Positions 1 through 8,728 of a DNA stretch of 64,000 nucleotides are shown here, piece after piece. The notes beneath the pieces are model-generated. The model ran no database searches. It saw only the letters and a list, made by a program, of their open reading frames with translations, and had not been told where the DNA came from. Position numbers and translations under genes: made by a program. The stretch's first letter is position 1; each line of letters begins with the position of its first letter. Source of the DNA: Microbacteriaceae bacterium VKM Ac-2855 (GTDB lineage: Bacteria > Actinomycetota > Actinomycetes > Actinomycetales > Microbacteriaceae); contig JABMLG010000008.1 of the NCBI GenBank assembly GCA_013204985.1, positions 141,377 to 205,376 on the forward strand, given 5' to 3'.

Positions 1-1043
1 AGGAGAACGCTGATGCTCGTGGCCGTCTCGGGTGCCCGGGCTCCGGTCAGAAGGACGGCCTGCTGGAACACGATGATCATGCCGGACAGGCCGGTGCCCG
101 ATAACGCGATGCCGGCCAGGATCACAACGACGTTCGACCCACCGGCCGCGAACACGATGAAACCGGCGGCCACGACCACCGGAGTGGTCACGATGGCGGC
201 GTAGAAGGATCGCCGCGAGAGAAGCCCCACCGTCAGCGTGCCGACGATGCCGCCGACGCCGATCAGCGCGAGCGCGAGGCTCGTGACGAAGTGGGGCAGC
301 TCTCGGTCGGCGATGTACGCGTCGATGTAGGTCACGATCACGAAGTGGGCCATCATCACCAGCGCCCATCCCAGGGATACGCGGAACACGCCGGGAATCC
401 GGGCGGTTGCGAGCAGACCGAGGTCCTTCTCGTGGTGCTCTCGGGTCGACGGCAGGATGGAGAACATCAGGGCTCCGGCCACCGCAACAAGTGCTGCTGC
501 GCCGAGGAAAGTGACGCGCCAGCCGGTGGCCGAGCCGATCAGTGACGCGATCGGCGCCCCGAAAGCCGTGCCCAGGCTCGTCGCGGTGAACAGGACGGTC
601 AGCACCTTGCCCGCGTTACCAGGGCCCACGATCCGGATGGCGACGGCCGGGAACAGTGTGCACATCACCGCGTACGCACCGCCACCGACGAAACGTCCCG
701 CATCCGCCAGCAGCAGACTCGGCGCGAGGGCGACCAGAACCGTGCTCAGCGCGAGCGCGCCCATCACGATCATCAGGACGGGGCGGCGGGCGAAACGCAG
801 CGCGAGAGCGGTCAGCGGCACGACGAGGATCGCGTTCCCGAGCGCGTAGAACGTCGTCAGGGTGCCAGCCGCGGCGATGCTCACCCCGAGGTCGAGCGCG
901 ATCTGGTTGAGCAAACCGGCCGGGCCGAGCTCGATCGCGACACCGAGGAACCACGCGAAGCCCAGAATCAGGACCGGGATCCACGGGAACCGCGCGCGGG
1001 CATTCGTCGTGCGGTCGTGCGTGACTTCGATCGGGGCAGTCAT
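1..1043 (-). CDS. MFS transporter, 3' end cut by window edge
   Basis: This is a major facilitator superfamily permease, probably a drug or metabolite exporter of the AraJ/DHA1 type. The minus strand reads open from an ATG at 1041-1043 to the window edge, giving about 347 residues without the C-terminus. The product opens with a short polar tail and then shows hydrophobic segments typical of MFS proteins, including FAWFLGVAIELGPAGLL and an RFARRPVLM loop between helices 2 and 3. A purine-rich GAGAGG lies a few bases before the ATG. A possible promoter is listed at 1139-1165. The substrate cannot be told from sequence. Confidence 0.85.
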   Translation of the reverse strand, partial: MTAPIEVTHDRTTNARARFPWIPVLILGFAWFLGVAIELGPAGLLNQIALDLGVSIAAAGTLTTFYALGNAILVVPLTALALRFARRPVLMIVMGALALSTVLVALAPSLLLADAGRFVGGGAYAVMCTLFPAVAIRIVGPGNAGKVLTVLFTATSLGTAFGAPIASLIGSATGWRVTFLGAAALVAVAGALMFSILPSTREHHEKDLGLLATARIPGVFRVSLGWALVMMAHFVIVTYIDAYIADRELPHFVTSLALALIGVGGIVGTLTVGLLSRRSFYAAIVTTPVVVAAGFIVFAAGGSNVVVILAGIALSGTGLSGMIIVFQQAVLLTGARAPETATSISVL

Positions 1044-1138
1044 CGGCGCCTCTCTCGGCAGGTGGTTCACGAACGTCCGGTTCGATTCGACCGGCCCCGC
1101 ACCCCGCGTCGTCTCTCAACTCGGTGGCGCGGGCCAAA

Positions 1139-1165
1139 AGTATACGTCCGGCAACATTTGTGCAA
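1139..1165 (-). promoter_or_regulatory. possible promoter of the MFS gene
   Basis: On the minus strand a TTGCAC hexamer is followed after 15 bp by TATACT, about 95 bp before the MFS start codon. The -10 is good, but the spacer is shorter than the usual 16-18 bp. Confidence 0.35.
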
Positions 1166-1260
1166 GGATGCTGAATCCGTCGGCGTTGCTGGGGCTCGCT
1201 CCTACGCAACCAGGAGGGGCCGGACCACAGCGAGGTACTGCCAGGGACCCTCGGCTGCCG

Positions 1261-2217
1261 TCAGCGGGAGGCGCGTTCGAGGATCGCGAGTGCTGCTCGC
1301 GTGCGGGCCTGGTCGATCGACGCGGAGGGAGGGTTCCGGATGGTCTGTATGAATCGGCGGATCTCTCCGTCGTACGGGGTACGTGGGGCCGGCACGAGAT
1401 GCTCGCGGTGGGCCCCATCGAGGAGGAGTTCCAGCCGTCGCGGAGCGGCGATCTGGTCAATGCTGAGCCGGCCGTTCTCGCCCTCGATCACGCTGGGGAG
1501 CCGCGGACTGCTGATCTTCGAGTAGTGCAGCGTCGCGATCATCTCCGGGTAGGTCGCTAGAATCGATCCGAAGCCGTCCACGCCGTTCGCGAGAGGTACC
1601 GCGGCCCCGCGCACGGCCAGCGGCTCGCCGAAGAGGGCGAGCATCGCGTGGATGCAGTAGATGCCGAGATCCCGCAATGCGCCGCCGCCCATCGCGGGAT
1701 CGAAAACGTTGGACACCGTTCCGGCGACGAAATCGGCGTAGCGGGAGGACGTCTTCTCGTATCGCAGCGTGGCCCGCCTGATCGTGCCCAGCCTCGTCAG
1801 GGCAGAGCCGACGGCGGCGAGTCCGGGGTCGTAGCGGGTACGGATCGCTTCGAGGATGACGAGGCCCTCGTTGTGCGCGAGATCCACCAGTTCGTCCCAA
1901 TCGACGGCACTGAGGACGGCGGGCTTCTCGACGAGGACGTGTTTTCCGGCGCGGAGAGCGTCGCGGGCCTGGGCCAGGTGGATCGCGTTGGGGGTGGCGA
2001 TGTAGAGGGCGTCGACACGTGGATCCTGGAGGAGCTCCGGCCATGCCGTGCAGGCCCACGGAGCCCCGAAGGCTGCGGCTGCGGCTGCGGCGCGCGCGGG
2101 ATCCCGCGAGAAGGCGGCCCCGATCCGGATGCCGTCCACGAGAGCGATGGCTTCGGCGAAGGAGCGCGTGATTCGGCTCGTGCCGACGGTGGCGATCGTG
2201 ATCGGCGAGGAGGCCAT
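1261..2217 (-). CDS. Gfo/Idh/MocA family oxidoreductase
   Basis: This is an NAD(P)-dependent dehydrogenase of 318 residues, the usual size for the Gfo/Idh/MocA family. The N-terminal Rossmann fold begins IATVGTSRITRSF. The VEKPAVL segment is the family EKP signature, and a MGGGALRDLGIYCIHAM stretch holds the conserved C-terminal substrate-side residues. The substrate is probably a sugar, cyclitol or related polyol. The stop lies 12 bp upstream of no other minus-strand gene in this window, while the XRE regulator gene sits 12 bp upstream of its start on the same strand, so the two may be co-transcribed. The specific substrate is unknown. Confidence 0.85.
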   Translation of the reverse strand: MASSPITIATVGTSRITRSFAEAIALVDGIRIGAAFSRDPARAAAAAAAFGAPWACTAWPELLQDPRVDALYIATPNAIHLAQARDALRAGKHVLVEKPAVLSAVDWDELVDLAHNEGLVILEAIRTRYDPGLAAVGSALTRLGTIRRATLRYEKTSSRYADFVAGTVSNVFDPAMGGGALRDLGIYCIHAMLALFGEPLAVRGAAVPLANGVDGFGSILATYPEMIATLHYSKISSPRLPSVIEGENGRLSIDQIAAPRRLELLLDGAHREHLVPAPRTPYDGEIRRFIQTIRNPPSASIDQARTRAALAILERASR

Positions 2218-2229
2218 GGACGACCGCGC

Positions 2230-3123
2230 CTATTCCGCAGCCTGTCCGGCTCCCGCCGCCTGTTCCGCGCCGGTCGCGGTGAGACTGCCCAGGAGCCGAA
2301 GGGCGTCGTCGGCGGCGGAACCGGGCACGGCGGTCCACGCGACGAACAGCAGACCGCGGTCGTTCGTGAGCTGCATCGCTTCGTAGCCGAGCTCGACGTC
2401 GCCGATGGCGGGATGGTGGATCCGCTTGATGCCGGTCTGGTGGTCGTTCACGTTGTGCGCGGCCCACATGGTTCTGAAGTCGTCGCTGTTCGTCGCGAGT
2501 TCGCCGATCAGGTCGGTGAGGTTCCGATCGCGCGGCGAGCGACCAGCCTCCGATCGCAGCAGGGAGACGAGTTGCAGAGCGGAGTCGTTCCAGTCGCGGT
2601 AGAAATCACGGGCGCGATCCTCGAGGAAGAGGAAGCGGGCGAAATTGACCGGTCGCCGCGACTGAACGTACATCTCCGAGAACAGCGCGCGAGCGAGCTC
2701 GTTGGTCGCGAGAACATCCAGGCGCCCGTTCTGCACCAGGGCCGGTACACCGGTCATGGCGTCGAGCAGGCGTTGCGTTCCCACGCTGACCTGCGCCGAG
2801 CGTGGTGCGGCGGAGCGGCGGCGCTGGGGGCGCGCACCCTCGTTCGCCGCTCTGACGAGATCGAACAGATGGGCTCGCTCGGCGTCGTCCAGGCGGAGCG
2901 CTCGCGCGATGCCGTCGAGAATCGTCTCGGAAAGGCCGACGGCGTTGCCGCGTTCGAAGCGGGTGTAGTACTCCACGCTCATCCCCGCCAGAAGGGCGAC
3001 CTCCTCGCGGCGCAGCCCGGGCACTCGTCGTCGTCCGCCGTAGTCGGGCAGGCCCGCCTGCTCCGGTGTGAGTTTGGCCCTGCGCGTCGTGAGGAACTCG
3101 CGGATCTCGGCTGCCGTGTCCAT
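2230..3123 (-). CDS. XRE-family transcriptional regulator with MmyB-like C-terminal domain
   Basis: The 297-residue product has an N-terminal helix-turn-helix containing RRRVPGLRREEVALLAGMS and YYTRFERG, the hallmark of the actinobacterial XRE/MmyB-like group. A C-terminal ligand-binding domain contains RRPVNFARFLF and MWAAHNVNDH. Such regulators usually repress a divergent oxidoreductase gene. Here the divergent neighbour is the SDR gene at 3282, and an inverted repeat at 3160-3187 in the shared spacer is a candidate operator. I chose the ATG at 3121-3123 because the preceding in-frame ATG only adds an unconserved MSYGRI extension. Confidence 0.9.
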   Translation of the reverse strand: MDTAAEIREFLTTRRAKLTPEQAGLPDYGGRRRVPGLRREEVALLAGMSVEYYTRFERGNAVGLSETILDGIARALRLDDAERAHLFDLVRAANEGARPQRRRSAAPRSAQVSVGTQRLLDAMTGVPALVQNGRLDVLATNELARALFSEMYVQSRRPVNFARFLFLEDRARDFYRDWNDSALQLVSLLRSEAGRSPRDRNLTDLIGELATNSDDFRTMWAAHNVNDHQTGIKRIHHPAIGDVELGYEAMQLTNDRGLLFVAWTAVPGSAADDALRLLGSLTATGAEQAAGAGQAAE

Positions 3124-3159
3124 GATTCGACCGTACGACACGCGCCGGGTCGGAGGGAT

Positions 3160-3187
3160 ACCCGCTGGTTAACCCTGTAGAGCGGGT
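3160..3187. promoter_or_regulatory. inverted repeat between XRE and SDR genes, candidate operator
   Basis: ACCCGCT at 3160-3166 and AGCGGGT at 3181-3187 form a perfect 7-bp inverted repeat with a 14-bp spacer, in the divergent 158-bp intergenic region. This is the expected place for an XRE regulator to bind. Binding is inferred. Confidence 0.45.
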
Positions 3188-3281
3188 CTGTTTCGCGTCG
3201 GGAGCGGGCGATTGACTCTCCTCGTACATCGAACCCGACCGGATTCCGGACGGGCTCCTCCGAAACGAAGGATTTCTCCCC

Positions 3282-4124
3282 ATGTCTAACTCGAATGTCT
3301 GGTTCGTCACCGGCGCCGGTCGCGGAATGGGTGTCGACATCGCTCAGGCGGCGCTCGCCGCTGGGCACAAGGTGGTCGCCACTGGTCGGGATCCCGGTCG
3401 CGTGCGTGCTGCGATCGGTGAGCACGAGAACCTCCTCGCCGTTGCCCTCGACGTCACCGACCCGACCGCCGCGGAGAACGCGGCTGCCGCGGCTGTCGAG
3501 CACTTCGGTCGAATCGACGTGCTCGTGAACAATGCCGGCAATTTCTACGCCGGTTACTTCGAGACGCTGAGCGACGCCCAGTACCGCGCCCAATTCGATA
3601 CGAACTTCTTCGGCGCGCTCACCGTGACCCGCGCGATCCTGCCGTACTTGCGCGCACAGCGCTCGGGCCAGATCGTCACCATCACCTCCACTGCAGGCTT
3701 CGCGGGTGGCGAGTTCACCTCGGCGTACGCCGCATCCAAGTTCGCCCTCGAAGGGTGGGTCGAGTCGATTCAGCCGGAGGTCGCGCACTTCGGCATCTCG
3801 GCGATGGCGGTGGAGCCGGGCTTCTTCCGCACCGAACTCCTCGTCGAGGGGTCCTCCACGATCCTTCCCGAGATCCACATCGACGACTACGCCGAATGGA
3901 CCGCACAGACCATCGCCGCGTTCGCGGGGATGAACGGGCAGCAGCCCGGCGACCCCGCCAAGCTGGCGCGCGCGCTCGTCACGCTCTCCGACTCCGGCGA
4001 GCTGCCGCTGCGCTTCATCGCGGGCGCGGATGCCGCTGCCGCGATCGAGAAGAAGCAGGCCGCCGTGCAGCAGCAGATCGACGCGAACCGCAGTCTCTCC
4101 GAGTCGCTCTCGCACGACTCCTGA
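3282..4124 (+). CDS. SDR family NAD(P)-dependent oxidoreductase
   Basis: This is a classical short-chain dehydrogenase/reductase of 280 residues. The cofactor motif TGAGRGMG is at residues 10-17, NNAG is near residue 83, and the catalytic set is Ser136, Tyr149 and Lys153 (SAYAASK). The start at 3282 follows ACGAAGGATTTCTCCCC, which supplies a GAAGGA ribosome site. The Rossmann reductase gene follows after 33 bp and the XRE regulator is divergent, so this looks like a small stress- or substrate-induced redox operon. The substrate is unknown. Confidence 0.92.
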   Translation: MSNSNVWFVTGAGRGMGVDIAQAALAAGHKVVATGRDPGRVRAAIGEHENLLAVALDVTDPTAAENAAAAAVEHFGRIDVLVNNAGNFYAGYFETLSDAQYRAQFDTNFFGALTVTRAILPYLRAQRSGQIVTITSTAGFAGGEFTSAYAASKFALEGWVESIQPEVAHFGISAMAVEPGFFRTELLVEGSSTILPEIHIDDYAEWTAQTIAAFAGMNGQQPGDPAKLARALVTLSDSGELPLRFIAGADAAAAIEKKQAAVQQQIDANRSLSESLSHDS

Positions 4125-4157
4125 CCCTCCCCCTCCCCCGTACAGAAGGACATCTCC

Positions 4158-4907
4158 ATGACTGCACCTCTCGGAATCATCGGCGCCGGCGCAATCGGCA
4201 GCACCCTCGCTCGGCTGGCCATCGCGGCCGACCTCGACGTCATCATCGGCAATTCCCGCGGCCCGGAAACACTGACCGAGCTAGTGGAGCAGTTCGGCCC
4301 GCGCGCCCGCGCCGCGACCGTGGCCGAGGTGGCCGAAGCGGCGGACATCATCATCACCGCGATACCGCTGATCGCCGCTTCGGCGCTGCCCGCCGAAGCC
4401 TTGGCCGGCAAGATCGTGGTCGACACCACCAACTACTACCCGGAACGCGATGGACAGATCGCCGTCCTGGATAGCAACGAGTCGACGGCGAGCGAGTTCG
4501 TGCAGTCGTATCTCCTGGAGTCGTTCGTCGTGAAGGGCTTCAACAACATCACGTTCGCGAGTCTCGGCAACGGGGCTCGCGCCGCTGGCGACCCGGAACG
4601 CAACACCCTGCCCATCGCAGGCGAGGACGCCGGGGCAAAGGCCCGTGTCGCTGAGCTCTTCAACACGCTCGGCTACGACGCGCTGGACATCGGCGGACTG
4701 GCCGACAGCTGGCGCAGCGAGCCCGGAACGCCGATCTACTGCGACCCGTACATGCCCGCCTGGCCCACCGAGAAGCTTCCCTTCGACGAGCTCCTCGCCT
4801 GGCTCCTCTCGGCGCCCGTCATCCCGATGCCGAAGGACCGTGCGCAACGCCTGCTCTCCGGCGCCGTCCGCGGAACGGCCGGCGGATACTTCCCCGCGAC
4901 CGTCTGA
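4158..4907 (+). CDS. NAD(P)-binding reductase, F420-dependent reductase-like
   Basis: The 249-residue product begins with a Rossmann nucleotide-binding motif (GIIGAGAIGSTLARLA) followed by GNSRGPETL, the pattern of the NADPH-dependent F420 reductase (Fno-like, COG2085) family. The SFVVKGFNNI segment is also typical of this family. Many actinobacterial members probably use NADP with other partners rather than F420, so the reaction is uncertain. AGAAGGACATCTCC precedes the start, and the gene lies 33 bp after the SDR gene, so the two probably share a transcript that ends at the hairpin at 4933-4967. Confidence 0.85.
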   Translation: MTAPLGIIGAGAIGSTLARLAIAADLDVIIGNSRGPETLTELVEQFGPRARAATVAEVAEAADIIITAIPLIAASALPAEALAGKIVVDTTNYYPERDGQIAVLDSNESTASEFVQSYLLESFVVKGFNNITFASLGNGARAAGDPERNTLPIAGEDAGAKARVAELFNTLGYDALDIGGLADSWRSEPGTPIYCDPYMPAWPTEKLPFDELLAWLLSAPVIPMPKDRAQRLLSGAVRGTAGGYFPATV

Positions 4908-4932
4908 CTCCGCCCGGACTCCGCTCCCGACT

Positions 4933-4967
4933 CCGCGGAGGGTCCGACCCGAACGGATCCTCCGCGG
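4933..4967 (+). terminator. hairpin terminator after the SDR operon
   Basis: CCGCGGAGGGTCCG and CGGATCCTCCGCGG form a 14-bp stem with one mismatch and a 7-nt loop, 26 bp after the stop codon. There is no U-tract, as is common in high-GC actinobacteria. Confidence 0.6.
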
Positions 4968-5082
4968 CCGGGATGACGCATTCACGACGCTGATGCTACG
5001 AAGCTCCGACATCCATCGGTTCGAAGGCGAACACCCCAGACGACACGAGAACATGGGATGCAGCCCACAACCCGAGGAACAG

Positions 5083-5148
5083 TGGGTCGACATTTCCCGT
5101 CGGACGTTGCAACGTCTGTTCCGAACAGAACACTCACCGTGTCAGTAA
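5083..5148 (+). pseudogene. possible remnant of an AraC-type helix-turn-helix
   Basis: One frame of this otherwise gene-free 306-bp gap reads ISRRTLQRLFRTEHS before a stop. That resembles the second helix-turn-helix of AraC-family regulators. Nothing recognisable lies on either side, so it is at best a short relic. Confidence 0.25.
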
Positions 5149-5213
5149 AGATCCGCGACGAGGTCCGACTCAGGTGCGAGCGATACCCAACCCGTGTCGC
5201 TGTAATCGCCGGC

Positions 5214-6185
5214 TCACACGATCAGCGGATTCTCGGTCGACAGCTGACCGTGATCGAGGAGCCACCGAACCGACTCGAGGATCGCGTCTTCGGGTTGCCA
5301 CGCGGGGGAGTAGCCGAGCAGATCACGGGCTTTCTCGATGGAGAGGACATGGTTGCGCCGCAAGTGGCCCCAGCTGCTCTCGGCGAATTCAGCGGTTGTC
5401 TCGGCGCGGAACTGCTCCCATGTGATCGGCTCGAGCGTGCTCGTCTGCCCGAACCACCGGGCGGCGATCTCGGCGTAGCCGTGCACCGAGAGCGCGGTGG
5501 GGGCCACCGCGTGGAAATCCTCGCCTCCGGCCGCGTCACGATGGGTGATCGCGAGTTCGAAGACCTGTGCCACGTCGTCGGCGTGCACGTGGTGCATCGA
5601 TTCCGCGCCGCTGCCGGGCACGCGGATCGTGCGCCCGGCGGAGAGGGCGGCCCAGGTGGCTGGATCGTTGTTACCGAGCGCTCCGGTGGGCGACCATCCG
5701 GGGCCGACGATGTGTCCCGGATGCACGGAGGTGGTGATCAGTCCGCCGGCGGCTGTCTCGCGTTTGAGGTATTGCGCGATGGCTTCCTTCTGTCGACCGT
5801 ATTCGTCGATCGCGGGGGTGCCCTGCCCTTCGCTGATGGGCAGCTTCAGGCTCGGCCCGTAACGCCAGAGCGATCCGCAGTGCACGAGGTGCTCGACGCG
5901 GCCGCGGATCGCCTCGACGAGGGCTGCGGTGGAATCGAGGGTGAAGCTGAGGAGATCGATGACGGCATCCGGATGCTGGGCGAGAACGGTTCCGCCGAAG
6001 GAGCCGTCGGCATCCTGCTGCGCCCGATCGACCGTGACCGTGGTCACCTGCCGCCATTCGGGCGAGTCGGTGTAGGCGGTGCGGGTGCCGCGGCTCATGG
6101 TCACGACATCGTGGCCGGCGCGGACGAGACGGGGGATGAGGAACGTGCCGATGTGGCCGCTGCCACCGATGACGAGGATGCGCAT
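5214..6185 (-). CDS. NAD-dependent epimerase/dehydratase family protein
   Basis: The 323-residue product is an extended-SDR/atypical epimerase. It starts MRILVIGGSGHIGTFL, with the GxxGxxG cofactor loop at residues 7-13. A YGRQK segment around residue 150 matches the YxxxK active-site motif. HPGHIVGPGW resembles the substrate loop of NAD-dependent epimerase/dehydratases. The natural substrate cannot be assigned. The gene stands alone on the minus strand, with AACC immediately before its ATG and no strong ribosome site. Repeat copy A lies upstream of its start. Confidence 0.85.
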   Translation of the reverse strand: MRILVIGGSGHIGTFLIPRLVRAGHDVVTMSRGTRTAYTDSPEWRQVTTVTVDRAQQDADGSFGGTVLAQHPDAVIDLLSFTLDSTAALVEAIRGRVEHLVHCGSLWRYGPSLKLPISEGQGTPAIDEYGRQKEAIAQYLKRETAAGGLITTSVHPGHIVGPGWSPTGALGNNDPATWAALSAGRTIRVPGSGAESMHHVHADDVAQVFELAITHRDAAGGEDFHAVAPTALSVHGYAEIAARWFGQTSTLEPITWEQFRAETTAEFAESSWGHLRRNHVLSIEKARDLLGYSPAWQPEDAILESVRWLLDHGQLSTENPLIV

Positions 6186-6408
6186 GGTTCTCCTAGCTCA
6201 CGGGGCTCTGATGCAGGCCCCGCGGCGAGCGTAGCCGTGTGGCCCGGGCGCTGGCCGGTGCCAGGCCCGGCTTCGGGAGTGGTGCCGCATCCACCTCCGG
6301 TGGTCCGGTGCAGCGGCCTGGAGCAGCGGTCGTCGTTCGTCCATCGCACCCGAATCACGTTCATTGCGACAGACGCCCCTGTTTTTGTCGGGCTATATCG
6401 CGCAGTTG

Positions 6409-6492
6409 CGCTCGGTGGCTGCATAACTTCGGCTGAGAGGGTCGCTCAGCGCTGATGGGCGCTGACGGATACTCTCAACCGAAGTTGCGTCC
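6409..6492 (+). repeat. 62-bp nested palindromic repeat, copy A
   Basis: AACTTCGGCTGAGAG at 6425-6439 pairs with CTCTCAACCGAAGTT at 6472-6486 (15-bp stem, one wobble). TCAGCGC at 6446-6452 pairs with GCGCTGA at 6459-6465 to make an inner stem. Outer arm to outer arm is 62 bp. The left flank GCGCTCGGTGGCTGCA recurs at copy B on the other strand. The element lies just beyond the 3' end of mesD. The rest of the 375-bp gap shows no gene. Confidence 0.85.
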
Positions 6493-6560
6493 GGCGTGTG
6501 AGGTCAGCGGTCGATGTTGCTGAGTGAAAGTCGCCGGGCCGGTGCTCGCGGCATGGCTAC

Positions 6561-7586
6561 TCAGGCGAGTTCTGCGCGCACGATCTCCGCACCCTTGGCG
6601 AGCGCGATCATCTTGTCGCGGGCCACACGGCGCGGAAGCGGCGCCATCCCGCAGTTGGTGCTCGGGTAGAGCTTGTCGGCGTCGACGAAGGGGAGGGTGC
6701 TGCGAAGTGTGGCGGCGATGTCCTCCGGCGTCTCGATCTCGTTGCTGGCGACGTCGATCGCTCCGACCATCACCTTCTTGCCGCGAAGCAGTTCGATCAG
6801 TTCGACGGGCACGTGTGAGTTGTGGCGCTCCAGAGAGACGATGTCGAGGCTCGACTTCTGAATCAACGGGAACGACCTTTCATACTGGCGCCACTCCGAG
6901 CCGAGCGTCTCCTTCCAGTCGTTGTTCGCCTTGATGCCGTAGCCGTAGCAGACATGCACAGCGGTCTCGCACCGCAGACCCTCCGTCGCGCGCTCCAGGG
7001 CGGCCACGCCCCAGTCGTTCACCTCGTCGAAGAACACGTTGAACGCGGGCTCGTCGAACTGGATGATGTCGACACCGGCCGCCTCCAGGTCGCGAGCCTC
7101 TTGGTTGAGGATCGTCGCGAACTCCCACGCCAGCTTCTCGCGACTCTTGTGGTGGGCGTCGTAGAGCGTGTCGATCATCGTCATCGGGCCAGGCAGAGCC
7201 CACTTGATCGGCCTGTTCGTCTGCGCGCGGAGGCTCCTCGCATCGTCGGCGAAGACGGCCTTCTCCCGGCTCACCGCGCCGACGACTGTCGGAACGCTCG
7301 CGTCGTAGCGATTGCGGATGCGCACCGTCTCGCGTCGCTCGAAGTCGACTCCGCTGAGGTGCTCGATGAACGTGGTGACGAAGTGCTGGCGGGTCTGCTC
7401 GCCGTCACTGACGATATCGAGGCCCGCGTGGATCTGCTCGTCGGCGGCCAAGGACTGCGCGTCGAGTTTGCCCTCGAGTAGTTCGTCGCCCTCGAGCTTC
7501 CAGGGCGACCAGAGCTTCTCCGGCTCCGAGAGCCAGGACGGCTTCGGGAGGCTGCCGGTGATCGAGGTGGGCAGGAGTGTGTTCAT
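6561..7586 (-). CDS. mesD: folate-independent methionine synthase MesD (core-MetE family)
   Basis: The 341-residue protein matches only the catalytic C-terminal half of MetE, not the full protein of about 750 residues. The expected zinc ligands are visible as His211 and Cys213 (VHVCYG) and Cys312 (NCGM), with Glu253 as the likely fourth. The N-terminus TSITGSLPKP is typical of core-MetE proteins. The DUF1852 gene sits 25 bp upstream on the same strand. Price and co-workers described this pairing as MesD plus MesX, which makes methionine from homocysteine in an oxygen-dependent way without methyl-folate. The methyl donor is unknown to me. I assign the name from architecture and partner; the LysR gene upstream is the likely regulator. 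Confidence 0.8.
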   Translation of the reverse strand: MNTLLPTSITGSLPKPSWLSEPEKLWSPWKLEGDELLEGKLDAQSLAADEQIHAGLDIVSDGEQTRQHFVTTFIEHLSGVDFERRETVRIRNRYDASVPTVVGAVSREKAVFADDARSLRAQTNRPIKWALPGPMTMIDTLYDAHHKSREKLAWEFATILNQEARDLEAAGVDIIQFDEPAFNVFFDEVNDWGVAALERATEGLRCETAVHVCYGYGIKANNDWKETLGSEWRQYERSFPLIQKSSLDIVSLERHNSHVPVELIELLRGKKVMVGAIDVASNEIETPEDIAATLRSTLPFVDADKLYPSTNCGMAPLPRRVARDKMIALAKGAEIVRAELA

Positions 7587-7611
7587 CGATGGTTCCTCGC
7601 GTGTCGTGCGG

Positions 7612-8595
7612 TCAGAGAGAGACGGGAGCGGCCCAGTGCTCGAGGACTGCGCCGTACGGATCCATCAGGGTTTCCGCGGTGAACTTTCCTTGGATGCGGG
7701 CCAGCTGGTCGCGCTCCACGCGGTCGTAAGAGATCTGCGTCTGTGAGAAATCGCGGTGCGCCAGGCTCGGCCGGTATACATCCGCAGCGGCCGTATTGGC
7801 GTTATAGATCTCGGGGCGATAGATCTTCTGGAACGTCTCCATCGTGCTGATGGTTCCGGCGAGGGCCAGGGGGGTGTAGTCGTTGAGAAGATCACCGCGG
7901 TGATAGAAGGCCAAAGGCGCAACCGCACCCGGGGGCATGAAGTATCGAACCTTCAGCCCCATCTTGCCGAAGTACTGATCGGTCAGGGAATACTCATCCT
8001 GCTGATACTCGACACCGAGAATCGGATGCTCATTCACGAGCCGGTGATAGGTTCGAGACGTCGAGACGCTGATGCAGATGACGGGCGGCTGCGAGAACCG
8101 CTCCTGATACGCATCCGAATCGAGGAAGCGCTGGAAGAGTCTGCCGTGCAGCTCGCCGAAATCGCTCGGGGTGCTCTGGCCGGTGGCTTTGGCCGCGTGC
8201 TCGGGCAGCAGCACGCTGAAGTCGTAGTCGCGGATGTACGACGAGAAGTTGTTCCCCGCGATGCCGTCGATGCGCGCGCCGGTCCGGGTGTCGACGATGA
8301 CGACGTCGAGGATCTCGATCAGGGGGAAGGCGGTATCGTCGCCGGCTGCTGTGATCTGCAGGTCGACGGAGACGATGTCGAGTTCGACCGCGTAGCGATC
8401 TCCGCAGGGATTGTCCCAGTGAGCTAAGTCGTTGAACCGGGCGTTGATCATCGTGATGGCGTTACGAAGGTTCTGCCGGCGATCCTCGCCACGAGCCAAG
8501 TTCGCGAAATTGGTGGTATTTCGCGAATTCGTCGACGGCGAGTACTCCTCGTCGAAACGTGTCGTGCTGATATTGAATGCGCAGTCGTTTGTCAT
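7612..8595 (-). CDS. mesX: DUF1852 protein, MesD partner MesX
   Basis: This is a 327-residue protein of the DUF1852 family, recognisable from FNISTTRFDEEYSPSTNSR, the NLARGEDRRQNLRNA segment and YDFSVLLPEHAAK. DUF1852 proteins are nearly always next to a core-MetE gene, and genetic work in Acinetobacter showed that MesX is needed for MesD activity. Its biochemical role is not settled. It is a soluble protein without a signal peptide. It is the first gene of the mesX-mesD pair, with its promoter presumably in the 128-bp gap after the LysR gene. Its AAT/TAT-rich 5' end is less GC-biased than its neighbours. Confidence 0.85.
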   Translation of the reverse strand: MTNDCAFNISTTRFDEEYSPSTNSRNTTNFANLARGEDRRQNLRNAITMINARFNDLAHWDNPCGDRYAVELDIVSVDLQITAAGDDTAFPLIEILDVVIVDTRTGARIDGIAGNNFSSYIRDYDFSVLLPEHAAKATGQSTPSDFGELHGRLFQRFLDSDAYQERFSQPPVICISVSTSRTYHRLVNEHPILGVEYQQDEYSLTDQYFGKMGLKVRYFMPPGAVAPLAFYHRGDLLNDYTPLALAGTISTMETFQKIYRPEIYNANTAAADVYRPSLAHRDFSQTQISYDRVERDQLARIQGKFTAETLMDPYGAVLEHWAAPVSL

Positions 8596-8692
8596 TCTGT
8601 GTGATGCCTCAATATCTCAGGATTCGCCGAAAAAGCGTCATTACCGGCGCCGAGCCATCAGTGTACGGGTGACCCCCAGCCATAGCCCCATC

Positions 8693-8728
8693 GGCATCCA
8701 TGATGCCTGGCCATAGTTACTGCCTATG
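8693..8728. promoter_or_regulatory. two palindromes in front of mesX, candidate LysR sites
   Basis: GGCATC-CAT-GATGCC is a perfect 6-bp inverted repeat at 8693-8707, and CATAG-N7-CTATG is another at 8712-8728 that overlaps the LysR stop codon. The second has the interrupted-palindrome shape of LysR-family boxes. A further GCCATAG occurs at 8679-8685. They lie 98-133 bp before mesX. Binding is inferred. Confidence 0.45.

Noticed and set aside
1648..3180. Long open frame on the plus strand opposite the Gfo/Idh and XRE genes
   Set aside because: It is antisense to two clear family members, has no ribosome site and its product is of low-complexity Gly/Arg/Val type with no recognisable domain.
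4645..5148. 167-codon plus-strand frame past the F420-reductase-like gene
   Set aside because: It runs out of frame through the real gene; only its last 20 codons resemble an AraC helix, recorded as a low-confidence relic.
5058..6455. 465-codon plus-strand frame opposite the epimerase gene
   Set aside because: It is a mirror frame of a GC-rich gene; the minus-strand epimerase has full family motifs.
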